NCBI GenBank assembly: GCA_944363505.1
Contig: CALVUD010000003.1
Location: 249,060-313,059 of the forward strand
Origin: an uncultured Clostridia bacterium
GTDB lineage: Bacteria > Bacillota > Clostridia > Christensenellales > DTU072
Direction: 5' to 3'
DNA: 64,000 bases
In this document: piece after piece, positions 51,698 to 60,022 of the stretch
Position numbering within the stretch: the first letter of the stretch is position 1
Layout of the letters: every line of letters begins with the position of its first letter
Notes under the pieces: generated by a model
The model's database searches: none
Seen by the model: only the letters and a program-made list of their open reading frames with translations
Told to the model about the DNA's origin: nothing
Translations under genes and position numbers: made by a program

Positions 51698-51727
51698 CAA
51701 ATATATTCATATATTTTGGATTATAAT
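51669..51727. promoter_or_regulatory. 12-bp inverted repeat between divergent genes, candidate XRE operator
   Basis: ATTATAATCCAA (51669-51680) and its exact complement TTGGATTATAAT (51716-51727) frame a 35-bp AT-rich centre that holds a smaller dyad, AACATT/AATGTT (51679-51695). Each arm contains a -10-like TATAAT, one on each strand, so a bound dimer pair would block both directions. Confidence 0.6.
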
Positions 51728-51764
51728 TCAAAAAATCTGAAATATGCTATACAATGCAGGGGAT

Positions 51765-52103
51765 ATGATTACTTTTGCGGAACGACTGAAAGAACTTAGA
51801 GAAAAAAGAGGGCTTTTGCAAAAGGCCGTAGCTTCCGATTTGAATATCGGCAACACCACGCTTTCCAATTACGAGCAGAACGTCAGTTCCCCCAATCCCG
51901 AAATGCTGATCGCTATAGCCGATTATTTCGACACGACCGTCGATTATCTGTTGGGCAGAACCGACAATCCCGATCCCATCGGATTCGCGGGAGAACGCGA
52001 CAACAGGTTATTGCAGTCGTTCAACGCGTTGAGCGACGCAGACAAAGCCCTGATAACCGAATTTGCCGCGTTTTTGTCGTACAAATCCAAAGGGCACAGA
52101 TAG
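51765..52103 (+). CDS. XRE-family transcriptional regulator
   Basis: 112 residues from ATG 51765, chosen because AGGGG lies 5 nt upstream; an ATG 21 nt earlier has no ribosome binding site. The HTH (about 4-58, FAERLKELREKRGLLQKAV, then NTTLSNYEQ) is followed by FDTTVDYLLGR, typical of compact Cro/C1 repressors of Firmicutes. The last 40 residues are helical. It probably represses itself and the divergent zinc-ribbon gene through the shared inverted repeat. Single-domain XRE genes can also be remnants of mobile elements, but no phage genes are close. Confidence 0.85.
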   Translation: MITFAERLKELREKRGLLQKAVASDLNIGNTTLSNYEQNVSSPNPEMLIAIADYFDTTVDYLLGRTDNPDPIGFAGERDNRLLQSFNALSDADKALITEFAAFLSYKSKGHR

Positions 52104-52117
52104 TCTCCGCGCCACGG

Positions 52118-52142
52118 TCCGCCTTAAAGGGCGGATTATTTT
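52118..52142 (+). terminator. Intrinsic terminator of the XRE gene
   Basis: TCCGCC / GGCGGA stem with a TTAAAG loop, then TTATTTTTG. Confidence 0.7.
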
Positions 52143-52147
52143 TGCCA

Positions 52148-52176
52148 TTGACAAAAAGCGAGTTTGATTTTAAGAT
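52148..52176 (+). promoter_or_regulatory. Promoter of glnA
   Basis: TTGACA (52148-52153), 17-bp spacer, TAAGAT (52171-52176). Confidence 0.65.
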
Positions 52177-52208
52177 ATAGGTATCAAAAGCCCTTATAAG
52201 GAAAAAAC

Positions 52209-53633
52209 ATGACCAAAAAAGTAGAAGACATCGTAAAACTCATCCGCTCCGAGAATATCCGTATGGTCGATTTCAAAATGATAGACATCAACGGACAATT
52301 CCGTCACGTTACCATTCCCGCCAAGGATTTCGGCGAAGAAATCATGGAAAAGGGAGTGGGCTTCGACGCTTCGAACTACGGGTACGCCGTGGTGGAAAAG
52401 AGCGACATGGTGTTTATTCCCGATCCCGATACCGCCGCGATAGATCCGTTTTGCGAAATTCCCACGTTGTCGATGGGCGGAAACGTTTTGATAATAGATA
52501 CGCCCGAGAACCGTCCTCTGCCCCAGTACCCCAGAAACATCGTGGCGGCGGCGCTGAAATACATGCGTTCTACGGGGATAGCCGACAAAATGCTGATCCT
52601 GCCCGAGTTCGAATTTTATCTGTTCGACGACGTGGGTTGGAAAATCGGCGCCGACGGCATATCCGCGAGCGTGAACGCCAAACAGTCGTACTGGAATTCG
52701 ATGACGGAAGGGAAGGGAGTCGTGGTTCCAAAACAAAAGGCGTACCATATCGCAAAACCTTACGACGTTTCCTATGAATGTCGCAGCGAAATGTGCATGC
52801 TGATGGAAGAAGCGGGTATAAAGGTCAAGTATCATCATCCCGAGGTCGGCGCGTCGGGGCAGTTCGAAATAGAACCCATGCCCGGAGAAATGGGCATGAT
52901 GGCGGACGCCACCATGACGATCAAGTATATAATCAAAAATACCGCCCTGAAATACGGCTTGAGCGCCACCCTGATGCCCAAGCCCGTTTACGGCGAGGCG
53001 GGCAGCGGAATGCACGTTCACATGCTGCTGTTCAAGGGCGGGAAACCCGTTTTTTCGGACGACGACGGCTATGCGCATCTCAGTAAAACCGCGCACTGGT
53101 TCATGGGCGGACTGTTGAAGCACATCGCTTCGCTGTGCGCCATAACAAATCCCAGCACCAACTCTTTCAAAAGGCTTATACCCGGCTACGAAGCTCCCGT
53201 TACCGTGGGATATGCGATGTCCAACCGCAGTGCGGTCATCAGGATCCCCGCGTATGCCAAACAGCCCGAGGAACGCCGTTTCGAACTGAGGAATCCCGAC
53301 GCCACCTGCAACCCGTATTTTTGTTATGCGGCGATACTCATGGCGGGTCTGGACGGCGTAAAGAACCGCATCGATCCTCACGAAAACGGCTGGGGTCCTT
53401 ACGACGTCAATCTTTATAACCTCCCCGAAGAGGAAAAGAAGAAGCTGAAAGGACTTCCGACCTCGCTCGACGCCGCGCTCGACGCGTTGGAAGCGGATCA
53501 CGACTATCTGACCGAGGGCGGAGTATTCCCCGAAGCGCTTATCGAAAACTTTATACGATTAAAACGCAAAGAATGTCTCGATATCAACGCCGTGCCGCAT
53601 CCCGTGGAATTCGAAAAATATTACAACTCGTAA
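52209..53633 (+). CDS. glnA: Glutamine synthetase type I
   Basis: 474 residues. It makes glutamine from glutamate, ammonia and ATP. The N-terminal beta-grasp domain holds GFDASNYGYAVVEKSDM; LPEFEFYLFD, GSGMHVHMLLFK and NPSTNSFKRLIPGYEAPV contribute metal and substrate ligands, and RRFELRNPDATCNPYF contains the late catalytic Glu and the NPY block. Length fits the GSI-beta or Clostridia-type enzyme. The adenylation Tyr region was not identified with confidence. GlnR-type control sites were not seen; a clear vegetative promoter is present. TAAGGAAAA precedes the ATG. Confidence 0.94.
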   Translation: MTKKVEDIVKLIRSENIRMVDFKMIDINGQFRHVTIPAKDFGEEIMEKGVGFDASNYGYAVVEKSDMVFIPDPDTAAIDPFCEIPTLSMGGNVLIIDTPENRPLPQYPRNIVAAALKYMRSTGIADKMLILPEFEFYLFDDVGWKIGADGISASVNAKQSYWNSMTEGKGVVVPKQKAYHIAKPYDVSYECRSEMCMLMEEAGIKVKYHHPEVGASGQFEIEPMPGEMGMMADATMTIKYIIKNTALKYGLSATLMPKPVYGEAGSGMHVHMLLFKGGKPVFSDDDGYAHLSKTAHWFMGGLLKHIASLCAITNPSTNSFKRLIPGYEAPVTVGYAMSNRSAVIRIPAYAKQPEERRFELRNPDATCNPYFCYAAILMAGLDGVKNRIDPHENGWGPYDVNLYNLPEEEKKKLKGLPTSLDAALDALEADHDYLTEGGVFPEALIENFIRLKRKECLDINAVPHPVEFEKYYNS

Positions 53634-53652
53634 TCGCGGTTTTTGAAATTTG

Positions 53653-53680
53653 AAGCGTCCGCTCTTGCGGACGCTTTTTT
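53653..53680 (+). terminator. Intrinsic terminator of glnA
   Basis: AAGCGTCCGC / GCGGACGCTT, TCTT loop, followed by a T tract. Confidence 0.9.
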
Positions 53681-53712
53681 ACAATAACCGTGAGATGAAA
53701 TACGCAATTTCC

Positions 53713-53806
53713 AAGGTGGCGGAAATTAAGATCCTAAGGTAGCGGAAAACCGCAGCTCTTGAGGTAGCGTAAATTTAGATCCTAAGGTAGCGACGAATCT
53801 GATAGG
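53713..53806. repeat. Four short degenerate repeats with AAGGTAGCG core
   Basis: Units begin at 53713, 53736, 53761 and 53784 (AAGGTGGCG, AAGGTAGCG, GAGGTAGCG, AAGGTAGCG), spaced 23, 25 and 23 bp. TCCTAAGGTAGCG occurs exactly twice (53732-53744 and 53780-53792), 48 bp apart. The last unit lies in the reading frame of the broken transporter that follows. The origin of the array is unknown. Confidence 0.6.
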
Positions 53807-54323
53807 CTTGCCCACGGGTATAGGAACTTTCGTCGGGATGTTGATAGTTCAAAAACTGATAAAGAAAACGGACCCGATAAAAGTTTATTGGATCTTCGGC
53901 ATTTATTCATTGATCGCAAACGCGCTTGCTTTCGTCGCGGGGTGGCTGTATCTGACCCGGGGAGGAACCTTTTTACAGATACTTTTCGTGTTTTTCCTCT
54001 TTGCGATAGGCTTGCAGTTCGGCGCATCCAACATCATTCCCAATATTTTCAATGCGGATATCCTGAACGAACTCGAATTACAGACCTGAGGCAGACGTCT
54101 AGAACAGACGATCTCGTTCACGCAAAGCCTTTTCGGCACGGTAATGGGCATGGCGCTGAGAGCGAAAAAGCTGATAGAAGACAATCTTTTTTATACCGAC
54201 GGCACGCCCGTGAAAGTCGTGGTCAACGACGGTACGATAGGCGGAGGCGCCGAAAGCGTCGCCCTCCCGTCGCCGGACCGCGCCGGGGCAGACATGTCGC
54301 AAGGCGCGTCTGGGACGGAGTAA
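53763..54323 (+). pseudogene. Broken GPH-family sugar transporter fragment
   Basis: The frame reads from after a stop at 53760 and resembles only the last third of a GPH-type MFS permease: NLIGLPTGIGTFVGML, a few membrane helices, then NIFNADILNELELQT, an in-frame TGA (54087-54089), and GRRLEQTISFTQSLFGT. The intact gene just downstream has PVLNAEVKDSIQWQSGKRVDYM at this place, which fixes the homology and shows the TGA splits the conserved QTG/QSG. No start with ribosome binding site is present. The last 40 codons do not look like a permease end. Truncated at the 5' end and stopped inside, so non-functional. Confidence 0.7.
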
Positions 54324-54373
54324 GCCGCAAAACCGCCTTCGGGTCCTTAAAAATAAATAAAATCAAAAATAAG

Positions 54374-54403
54374 TTGCCTACCTGCGCATAGGCGTGATAG
54401 AAT
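54374..54403 (+). promoter_or_regulatory. Probable promoter of the GPH transporter gene
   Basis: TTGCCT (54374-54379), 18-bp spacer, TAGAAT (54398-54403). Confidence 0.45.
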
Positions 54404-54430
54404 AGATACAGTACGGAATTGAGGGATATT

Positions 54431-57118
54431 ATGGCCAGCACACTCAAGCGCAAGATCAACGAAGGCCTGACCCAGGTCAAAAACACCGCGTCCTTCATCG
54501 TGACGGACGTCACCTCGCATTGGAGCAAACCGGGCAAAGGCAACTTTGTTTCGTACAAAGAAATCCTCAACTACTCAATCGGCGGCATGGGCCAAAACAT
54601 GCTCATATATCTGCTCGGATTTATGGCTCTCGGCGTCACGAACACTCTGTTCGCGTCGACGATCGGCATCCGCCCGATGCACTTGCAGAACATGCTCACC
54701 GTGCAGACGATCCTCAACATCGTCTTCCAGATCATCCGCGGCAAGATCGTCGACAACACCAATACCCGGCGGGGCAGGTTCAGACCATATCTGGCGATCA
54801 TGGGCGCGCCGCTTGCGATCGTCAGTATCATCTTCATCTTTTTGCCGTTCGAATCGATGTCGTACAGCGACAAGTACACGGCGGTGTTTGTGTTTGCGAT
54901 AGCCATATCGATAGGTCAGCCGCTTTATCAGACCGCATACAGCAACCTGGGCAGCGTCATCTCGCCCAGCACGGCGGAGCGCTCGAAGGTCCTTGCGATC
55001 AGCTCGCTGCTCTCCTCTTTCGCGCCGACGATATATCAATTGTTCGTGCCGATATTCTCCAACCTTACGGGCGGCTTTACCGACATCAGGACATACAAGT
55101 ACATAGTCGTGCCCATCGGTATACTGGGCGTTTTCCTCAGTTTCTTCGCGTTTTTCGGATGCAAGGAGCGCATCGTTTCGTCCAAGCACTTCGTCAAAAA
55201 GGTCAGCATCATCGGCGGCTGCGTCGCCGTATGGCGCAACAAGTACTGGTGGCTTAGGACGATCTCGACGTGGTTCAACTTCCTCGAAGGCGCGTACCTG
55301 GTGTTGTTCGGCTGGATCTACATCTACGGCACCCAGGACATGAACGCCTACGGCATCCTGCAGACGGTGCTGTCGATCGCGTCGGGTCTGTCGATGTTTG
55401 CGACGCCGTTCTTCCTCAAATGGCTGGGCAACAAGGGGATACTGCTGTTCCACAATATCCTCAACATCGTGTTCATCTCCTGTATGCTCGCGTGTTATGA
55501 GATCCCGCTGCTCTACTTCCTCTTCTTGTGGATCAACACGTTCATCAACCAGCTGCAACTGGTCTACAACCCGGTGCTCAACGCCGAGGTCAAGGATTCG
55601 ATCCAATGGCAGTCGGGCAAGCGCGTCGACTATATGCTCGAAGTCGCGGCGCTGATCGGCACGCCGGTCACGATACTGTCGGGATACTTCCTGCCGTTCA
55701 TCTACGAGTCGTACGGTCTCACCGTCAACTATGACGTGCTGTATGACCCGAGCGTGCGCAACAGTCTTTTCTATATGCTATGCGCGCTGTCCATCCTGGG
55801 CGCCGCGCTCAACCTCGCGCCGTACTTTTTGTACAACCTGTCCCGCGAAAAGCACAGCATGATCGTGCTGGCGCTCAAATACCGCGCCGCCAACACCGAC
55901 TACCGCACCGGCGACCTCACTCCCCACCAGGTCAAAGACCTTGTCGAGAGCTACAACTATATGGTCGAACGCCGCGACGCGGTACAGCCCGACATCAAGG
56001 AAAAGAAGCAGGAGATGAAGGCGGCGAAGGCGGTCTACAAGTCCGCGAAAAACGAGTACGAGGCGTTGTACGAGCGCATCGAAAAGGATACGCCGCGCGG
56101 AGAGGAGGTCGTCAAGACGCAGGAGCTGCTCGATCTGGAAGAGATCTATCATCGGCAAAAACAGGCGTACAGGGACGCGCACTTCGCCTACAAGGATGCG
56201 CGCAAACTCAAACGCGACAAAGAGGCGATCGAAGAGTTCATCGTACCCGAACTGGAAAAGTGGGAGACGCCCAAAATGCAGGTCAGGCTCGCGCTGGCTC
56301 AGGCAATCACCGCGGTGGACAAAAAGGACGTGGTCGCGACCGACGTCGACTTCTCCGCCGTCGCACTGCCCGATCTGACCGATTGGACCGCAAAACTCGC
56401 CGCGCGCAAATATGCCAAAAGGCAGGCGGCGTTGATCAGACGCGGCAAGATCGAAGCGCCCGCGCAGACCGAGAACGTCCCGGCGGATGCGATAGACGCG
56501 GACATCCTCGCCTGGGCGGACAAAAAGGCGGACAGACAGCGCCGCTCGCTGCAGGCGCTGATCAAACGCACCGCTTTGCGCTATCGGATCATGCAGAAGC
56601 TGTCTAAGCTGTTCTTCCGCAACGGGCTCGAACACGACTATGAAGAAGCGTACAAGAGAGAGCTCGAAGTCCAATGCTTCACCAAAGAGGAGAAGCGCGC
56701 GCAGAACAAACGCATCCGCGCCGCGCAGTTCAAATACAACCGATTCGCCTCGGCGTACAAATTGTATATCGAGTGCGAACAGGTCATCCTCGATTACAAC
56801 GACCGCAACAACTTCTTCGGCCACATCCTCGGCATGTACGAGGACAGCGTCGCCGAGGCAGCGCGCATAGACAGAGAGGAAGAAGAAAAGGCGCGCGCCG
56901 AAAAGGCGGCAAAGGACGCCGAGATCGCCGCGATCAAGCTGGAGCGCCGCATCCGCAAGGACGCCAAGAAGGACGCCAAGGCGCACGGCGCGACGTTTGA
57001 CGAAGCGTATCTCGAACAGTTCAAAACAGATCATGCGGCCGATTATGAAGAACCGACGACGGCGGTCGACGAGATCGCGGACGCCGAGCCGAAAGATTCG
57101 CAAGCCGCAGACCAATAA
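54431..57118 (+). CDS. GPH/MFS-family transporter with very long cytoplasmic coiled-coil tail
   Basis: 895 residues from ATG 54431, with GAGGG 5 nt upstream; a TTG four codons earlier lacks a site. Residues about 45-470 form a 12-helix permease of the glycoside-pentoside-hexuronide type (RGKIVDNTNTRRGRFRPYL is the conserved loop between helices 2 and 3; SIQWQSGKRVDYMLEV the late loop). The remaining about 425 residues are highly charged, helical and probably coiled coil, ending in an acidic tail (TAVDEIADAEPKDSQAADQ). GPH permeases usually have about 450-480 residues, so the tail is an unusual fusion. Codon choice is richer in ATC, CTC and GTC than in neighbours. Substrate likely a sugar or glycoside. 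Confidence 0.88.
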   Translation: MASTLKRKINEGLTQVKNTASFIVTDVTSHWSKPGKGNFVSYKEILNYSIGGMGQNMLIYLLGFMALGVTNTLFASTIGIRPMHLQNMLTVQTILNIVFQIIRGKIVDNTNTRRGRFRPYLAIMGAPLAIVSIIFIFLPFESMSYSDKYTAVFVFAIAISIGQPLYQTAYSNLGSVISPSTAERSKVLAISSLLSSFAPTIYQLFVPIFSNLTGGFTDIRTYKYIVVPIGILGVFLSFFAFFGCKERIVSSKHFVKKVSIIGGCVAVWRNKYWWLRTISTWFNFLEGAYLVLFGWIYIYGTQDMNAYGILQTVLSIASGLSMFATPFFLKWLGNKGILLFHNILNIVFISCMLACYEIPLLYFLFLWINTFINQLQLVYNPVLNAEVKDSIQWQSGKRVDYMLEVAALIGTPVTILSGYFLPFIYESYGLTVNYDVLYDPSVRNSLFYMLCALSILGAALNLAPYFLYNLSREKHSMIVLALKYRAANTDYRTGDLTPHQVKDLVESYNYMVERRDAVQPDIKEKKQEMKAAKAVYKSAKNEYEALYERIEKDTPRGEEVVKTQELLDLEEIYHRQKQAYRDAHFAYKDARKLKRDKEAIEEFIVPELEKWETPKMQVRLALAQAITAVDKKDVVATDVDFSAVALPDLTDWTAKLAARKYAKRQAALIRRGKIEAPAQTENVPADAIDADILAWADKKADRQRRSLQALIKRTALRYRIMQKLSKLFFRNGLEHDYEEAYKRELEVQCFTKEEKRAQNKRIRAAQFKYNRFASAYKLYIECEQVILDYNDRNNFFGHILGMYEDSVAEAARIDREEEEKARAEKAAKDAEIAAIKLERRIRKDAKKDAKAHGATFDEAYLEQFKTDHAADYEEPTTAVDEIADAEPKDSQAADQ

Positions 57119-57137
57119 GACAAGGAGGGCTCCGACA

Positions 57138-58106
57138 ATGAGGACTAAGAAGACGCTTTGTTTGGTAATTACGGCGATATTGTTCCTTTGCATAGGAGCG
57201 ACCGCGCTGACCGGATGCAACACCCCGTTGACCGCCCGCGAGGCGTATGACGAACTGATGGCGGCGCTCGATCTCTCCGTGTCGGGCGACATGTACGGCC
57301 CCGCCTACGACCCCGAAACGAGCGCGACCAACGGATATATCTTCTATTATAAAGAATCGGTGCGCACCGACTCGATGATCGTCAACACCAACGTCAACGT
57401 ACACTGCGACCAGGACGCGGCGTACAATCTGCACGTCGACGAAGACCTGATGGTCGACCTCTATCAGGAGACCTGGAGCATCAGCAGCGTCACCGGCGGC
57501 ACAGGCACGAAGATCGGCGACTTCGGCTTTATCGTAGGGCCGTATCCCGACGCCGACTCGGCGGAAGAGCGCCTGTTCTACACCGAGCGCCCGTCCGACG
57601 GAGTCAGCGCGACCGCGCCCGAATATACCGACGTCACGCTGTATGACGATATGACGGCGGAGGACTTTATCGCAAGCGATTTCTTCCGCGGATACAGCCT
57701 CTCTTCGCGCCTGGAAGAGTTGCGCAACATGCCGTTCGAGGCGTTTGTCTTCGACGAAGAAGTCAACGGCGACTACGGCGCGAACAGACAGATCAACCTG
57801 GTCAAACTCACCTTCGGCGTGACGGACGAATATATCGCCGATTATGCCGAACGCACAGGAGAAAGGTCGATGTTCGAGGGCTGCACCTATGCGGAGATCG
57901 AACTCACCTTCGGCAGAGTCAGCAACATCTATGTGTACAGAACCGAAAATCTCGGCGGCGGCTTCTTCAACCTGCCGCAGGAGATGTACAGCCTTTATAT
58001 CTCCTACCTCGGGCCCAACATCTCCTTCCCCAATGCGGGCGGATATACCGCCGATCCGGCGCTTTTGGACAGGACCGATCTCGCCTTTTCGAGAGCGACG
58101 TTCTGA
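57138..58106 (+). CDS. Lipoprotein of unknown function
   Basis: 322 residues from ATG 57138, with AAGGAGGG 9 nt upstream. The signal peptide ends in the lipobox ALTGC (Cys27), so the protein is attached outside the membrane. The mature part is acidic and Tyr/Asp-rich without a recognised domain; DELMAALDLSVSGDMYGPAY and the late FFNLPQEMYSLYISYLGPN are features for a search. It begins 19 bp after the transporter stop and shares its codon style, so it is probably co-transcribed and came with it. A role in substrate capture for the transporter is a guess from position. Confidence 0.8.
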   Translation: MRTKKTLCLVITAILFLCIGATALTGCNTPLTAREAYDELMAALDLSVSGDMYGPAYDPETSATNGYIFYYKESVRTDSMIVNTNVNVHCDQDAAYNLHVDEDLMVDLYQETWSISSVTGGTGTKIGDFGFIVGPYPDADSAEERLFYTERPSDGVSATAPEYTDVTLYDDMTAEDFIASDFFRGYSLSSRLEELRNMPFEAFVFDEEVNGDYGANRQINLVKLTFGVTDEYIADYAERTGERSMFEGCTYAEIELTFGRVSNIYVYRTENLGGGFFNLPQEMYSLYISYLGPNISFPNAGGYTADPALLDRTDLAFSRATF

Positions 58107-58129
58107 TCGACAACAAACCTCATGACAAG

Positions 58130-58153
58130 AGCGCGTCGAAAGACGCGCTTTTC
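58130..58153 (+). terminator. Intrinsic terminator of the transporter/lipoprotein operon
   Basis: GCGCGTC / GACGCGC, GAAA loop, followed by TTTTCTT. The remaining bases to 58285 hold nothing I recognise. Confidence 0.75.
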
Positions 58154-58285
58154 TTCGTTGCAAGAACTCAAAAAAGTATAATCCGACCGATCGAATAACG
58201 CATATATTTCGGTTTGTCGCTTTTGCGCGCGGACGGGATTGCGTCAACGACCTCGAAGCGATTGAAAACCCGATAAACATTAACT

Positions 58286-58314
58286 TTGCATTTTAAGCGC
58301 ATATCGGTTATAAT
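58286..58314 (+). promoter_or_regulatory. Promoter of the alcohol dehydrogenase gene
   Basis: TTGCAT (58286-58291), 17-bp spacer, TATAAT (58309-58314). Confidence 0.65.
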
Positions 58315-58389
58315 AAAAATATCGGTTTTGTGCCGAAAGCTGAAATCCGCAAACTACGCCTGCGGGCGAAAATCATAAAGGAGAATCAT

Positions 58390-59571
58390 ATGTCAAGATT
58401 TACTTTACCCAGAGATCTGTATTTTGGAAAGGGGAGCCTTGAGGAGCTCAAAAACCTTACAGGCAAAAGAGCCGTCATGGTACTCGGCGGCGGTTCGATG
58501 AAAAGATTCGGTTTTGTCGACAGGGCGATAGCGTATCTTAAGGAAGCCGGTATCGAGACCAGACTTTTCGAGGGCGTCGAACCCGATCCGTCGGTGGAAA
58601 CGGTCATGAAAGGCGCCGAAATGATGAGGGAATTTCAGCCCGACTGGATCATTTCCATAGGCGGAGGTTCGCCTATCGACGCGGCAAAAGCGATGTGGGT
58701 GTTCTACGAATATCCCAAAACGAGCTTTAAAAAGCTCCTTACGCCGTTCTCGTTCCCCACGCTGAGGACCAAAGCCAAATTCTGCGCCATACCCTCGACC
58801 TCGGGCACGGCAACCGAAGTTACGGCGTTTTCGGTCATAACCGACTATCAAAAGGGCGTTAAATATCCGCTCGCGGACTTCAACATCACCCCCGACGTGG
58901 CTATCGTCGATCCCGAGCTTGCGGAAACCATGCCGCCCAAACTTACCGCCAATACCGGTATGGACGCGCTGACCCACGCCATCGAAGCTTACGTTTCGAC
59001 CGTGGCGCAGCCGTTCACCGATCCGCTGGCGCTGGAAGCGATAAAGATCATAAACAAAACCCTTAAGGCGAGCTACGACGGAGACATGGCGGCGAGAGAG
59101 AGCATGCACTACGCGCAATGCATGGCGGGCATGGCGTTTTCGAACGCGCTGCTCGGGATAACCCATTCCATGGCGCACAAGACGGGAGCCGCGTTCGGCA
59201 CGGGACATATACCGCACGGCTTAGCGAACGCGATGTATCTTCCTTACGTTATCCAATACAACGCGGTGAACAAGAGGGCGAAAGAGCGTTACGCCGAAAT
59301 AGCCAAAGCGATAGGGCTGAAAGGCAAGTCCGCCACCGCGCTGGTCAACGCGCTTTGCGACGCAATAAGGGATATGAACAAATATTTCAATATTCCTTCT
59401 TCGCTTAAGGAGTACGGCATAGACGAAGCGGAATTCATCCAAAAGATCGACGATATAGCAAAACTTGCGGTAGGCGACGCGTGCACGGGCTCCAACCCGC
59501 GTCCGATAACTCCCGCCAAGATGAAGGCGCTGTTTATGCACGTTTACTACGGCACCCCCGTGAAAGGTTAA
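58390..59571 (+). CDS. Iron-containing alcohol dehydrogenase
   Basis: 393 residues from ATG 58390, with AAGGAGAA upstream. It oxidises or forms alcohols with NAD(P)H and Fe2+ (type III ADH). NAD-binding GGGSPIDAAKAMWVFYEYP is at about 97-115, STSGTATEVTAFSVI at about 138-152, and the metal region runs through MDALTHAIEAYVS (about 195-207) and THSMAHKTGAAFGTGHIPHG (about 258-277), with the His/Asp ligands. Closest by motif to butanol- or 1,3-propanediol-type dehydrogenases of Clostridia, likely fermentative aldehyde reduction. A hairpin without a T tract follows at 59606-59630. Confidence 0.93.
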   Translation: MSRFTLPRDLYFGKGSLEELKNLTGKRAVMVLGGGSMKRFGFVDRAIAYLKEAGIETRLFEGVEPDPSVETVMKGAEMMREFQPDWIISIGGGSPIDAAKAMWVFYEYPKTSFKKLLTPFSFPTLRTKAKFCAIPSTSGTATEVTAFSVITDYQKGVKYPLADFNITPDVAIVDPELAETMPPKLTANTGMDALTHAIEAYVSTVAQPFTDPLALEAIKIINKTLKASYDGDMAARESMHYAQCMAGMAFSNALLGITHSMAHKTGAAFGTGHIPHGLANAMYLPYVIQYNAVNKRAKERYAEIAKAIGLKGKSATALVNALCDAIRDMNKYFNIPSSLKEYGIDEAEFIQKIDDIAKLAVGDACTGSNPRPITPAKMKALFMHVYYGTPVKG

Positions 59572-60022
59572 GTATAGGACCTTTAAAATCTTACGCAGAT
59601 CGATTTGCCCCGCGCAGAATGCGCGGGGCATCCCGAGTTTAAAACCCGAAAGTTTATTCCGCGGCGACCTCTATTATCGCGCATACGCTGTCGCGTTCCG
59701 CTTTGACCATAAACTGGCCTGTTAAATATTCGGCGCAGCAATAATAGAACGATTTTGTAAAAAAAGAGCTTTTTCAGGCTTTTTTTCGCTGTGGGTTTAA
59801 TGGATAAAAACGCTACCGTCTACAGGAAGAAGAAGGGTTGACAGAGTGAGTGGGTTCACTCTCACACATCCGTGCTTTTCTTGACTTAACGTTTGTTTAT
59901 TGTTTCTCCGCTAATATTCGCTTTACGTTTGGCTCGTCAGGTTTGCGGCGTTTGCAAGCTTATTTAGGTCCACAGCGAAGAGAAGGGTACATATCGGGGG
60001 CTTTAAGTGCGAAAACGAGTAA
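59572..60022. other. Gene-poor stretch at the edge of an element remnant
   Basis: No intact gene is visible. A strong hairpin TGCCCCGCGC / GCGCGGGGCA (59606-59630) follows the alcohol dehydrogenase. On the minus strand, 59656-59770 codes for a short open end (YCCAEYLTGQFMVKAERDSV, then a stop), perhaps a gene remnant. A 7-bp inverted repeat AGAGTGA/TCACTCT lies at 59843-59862. Confidence 0.4.

Noticed and set aside
53713..53806. Short repeats as a CRISPR array
   Set aside because: Units are only 23-25 bp in total with no unique spacers of fixed size and there are no cas genes.
54087..54089. TGA as a recoded codon in the transporter fragment
   Set aside because: TGA is the normal stop of other genes here, for example aroC and the SDR gene, and the fragment also lacks a 5' end, so a pseudogene is the simpler reading.
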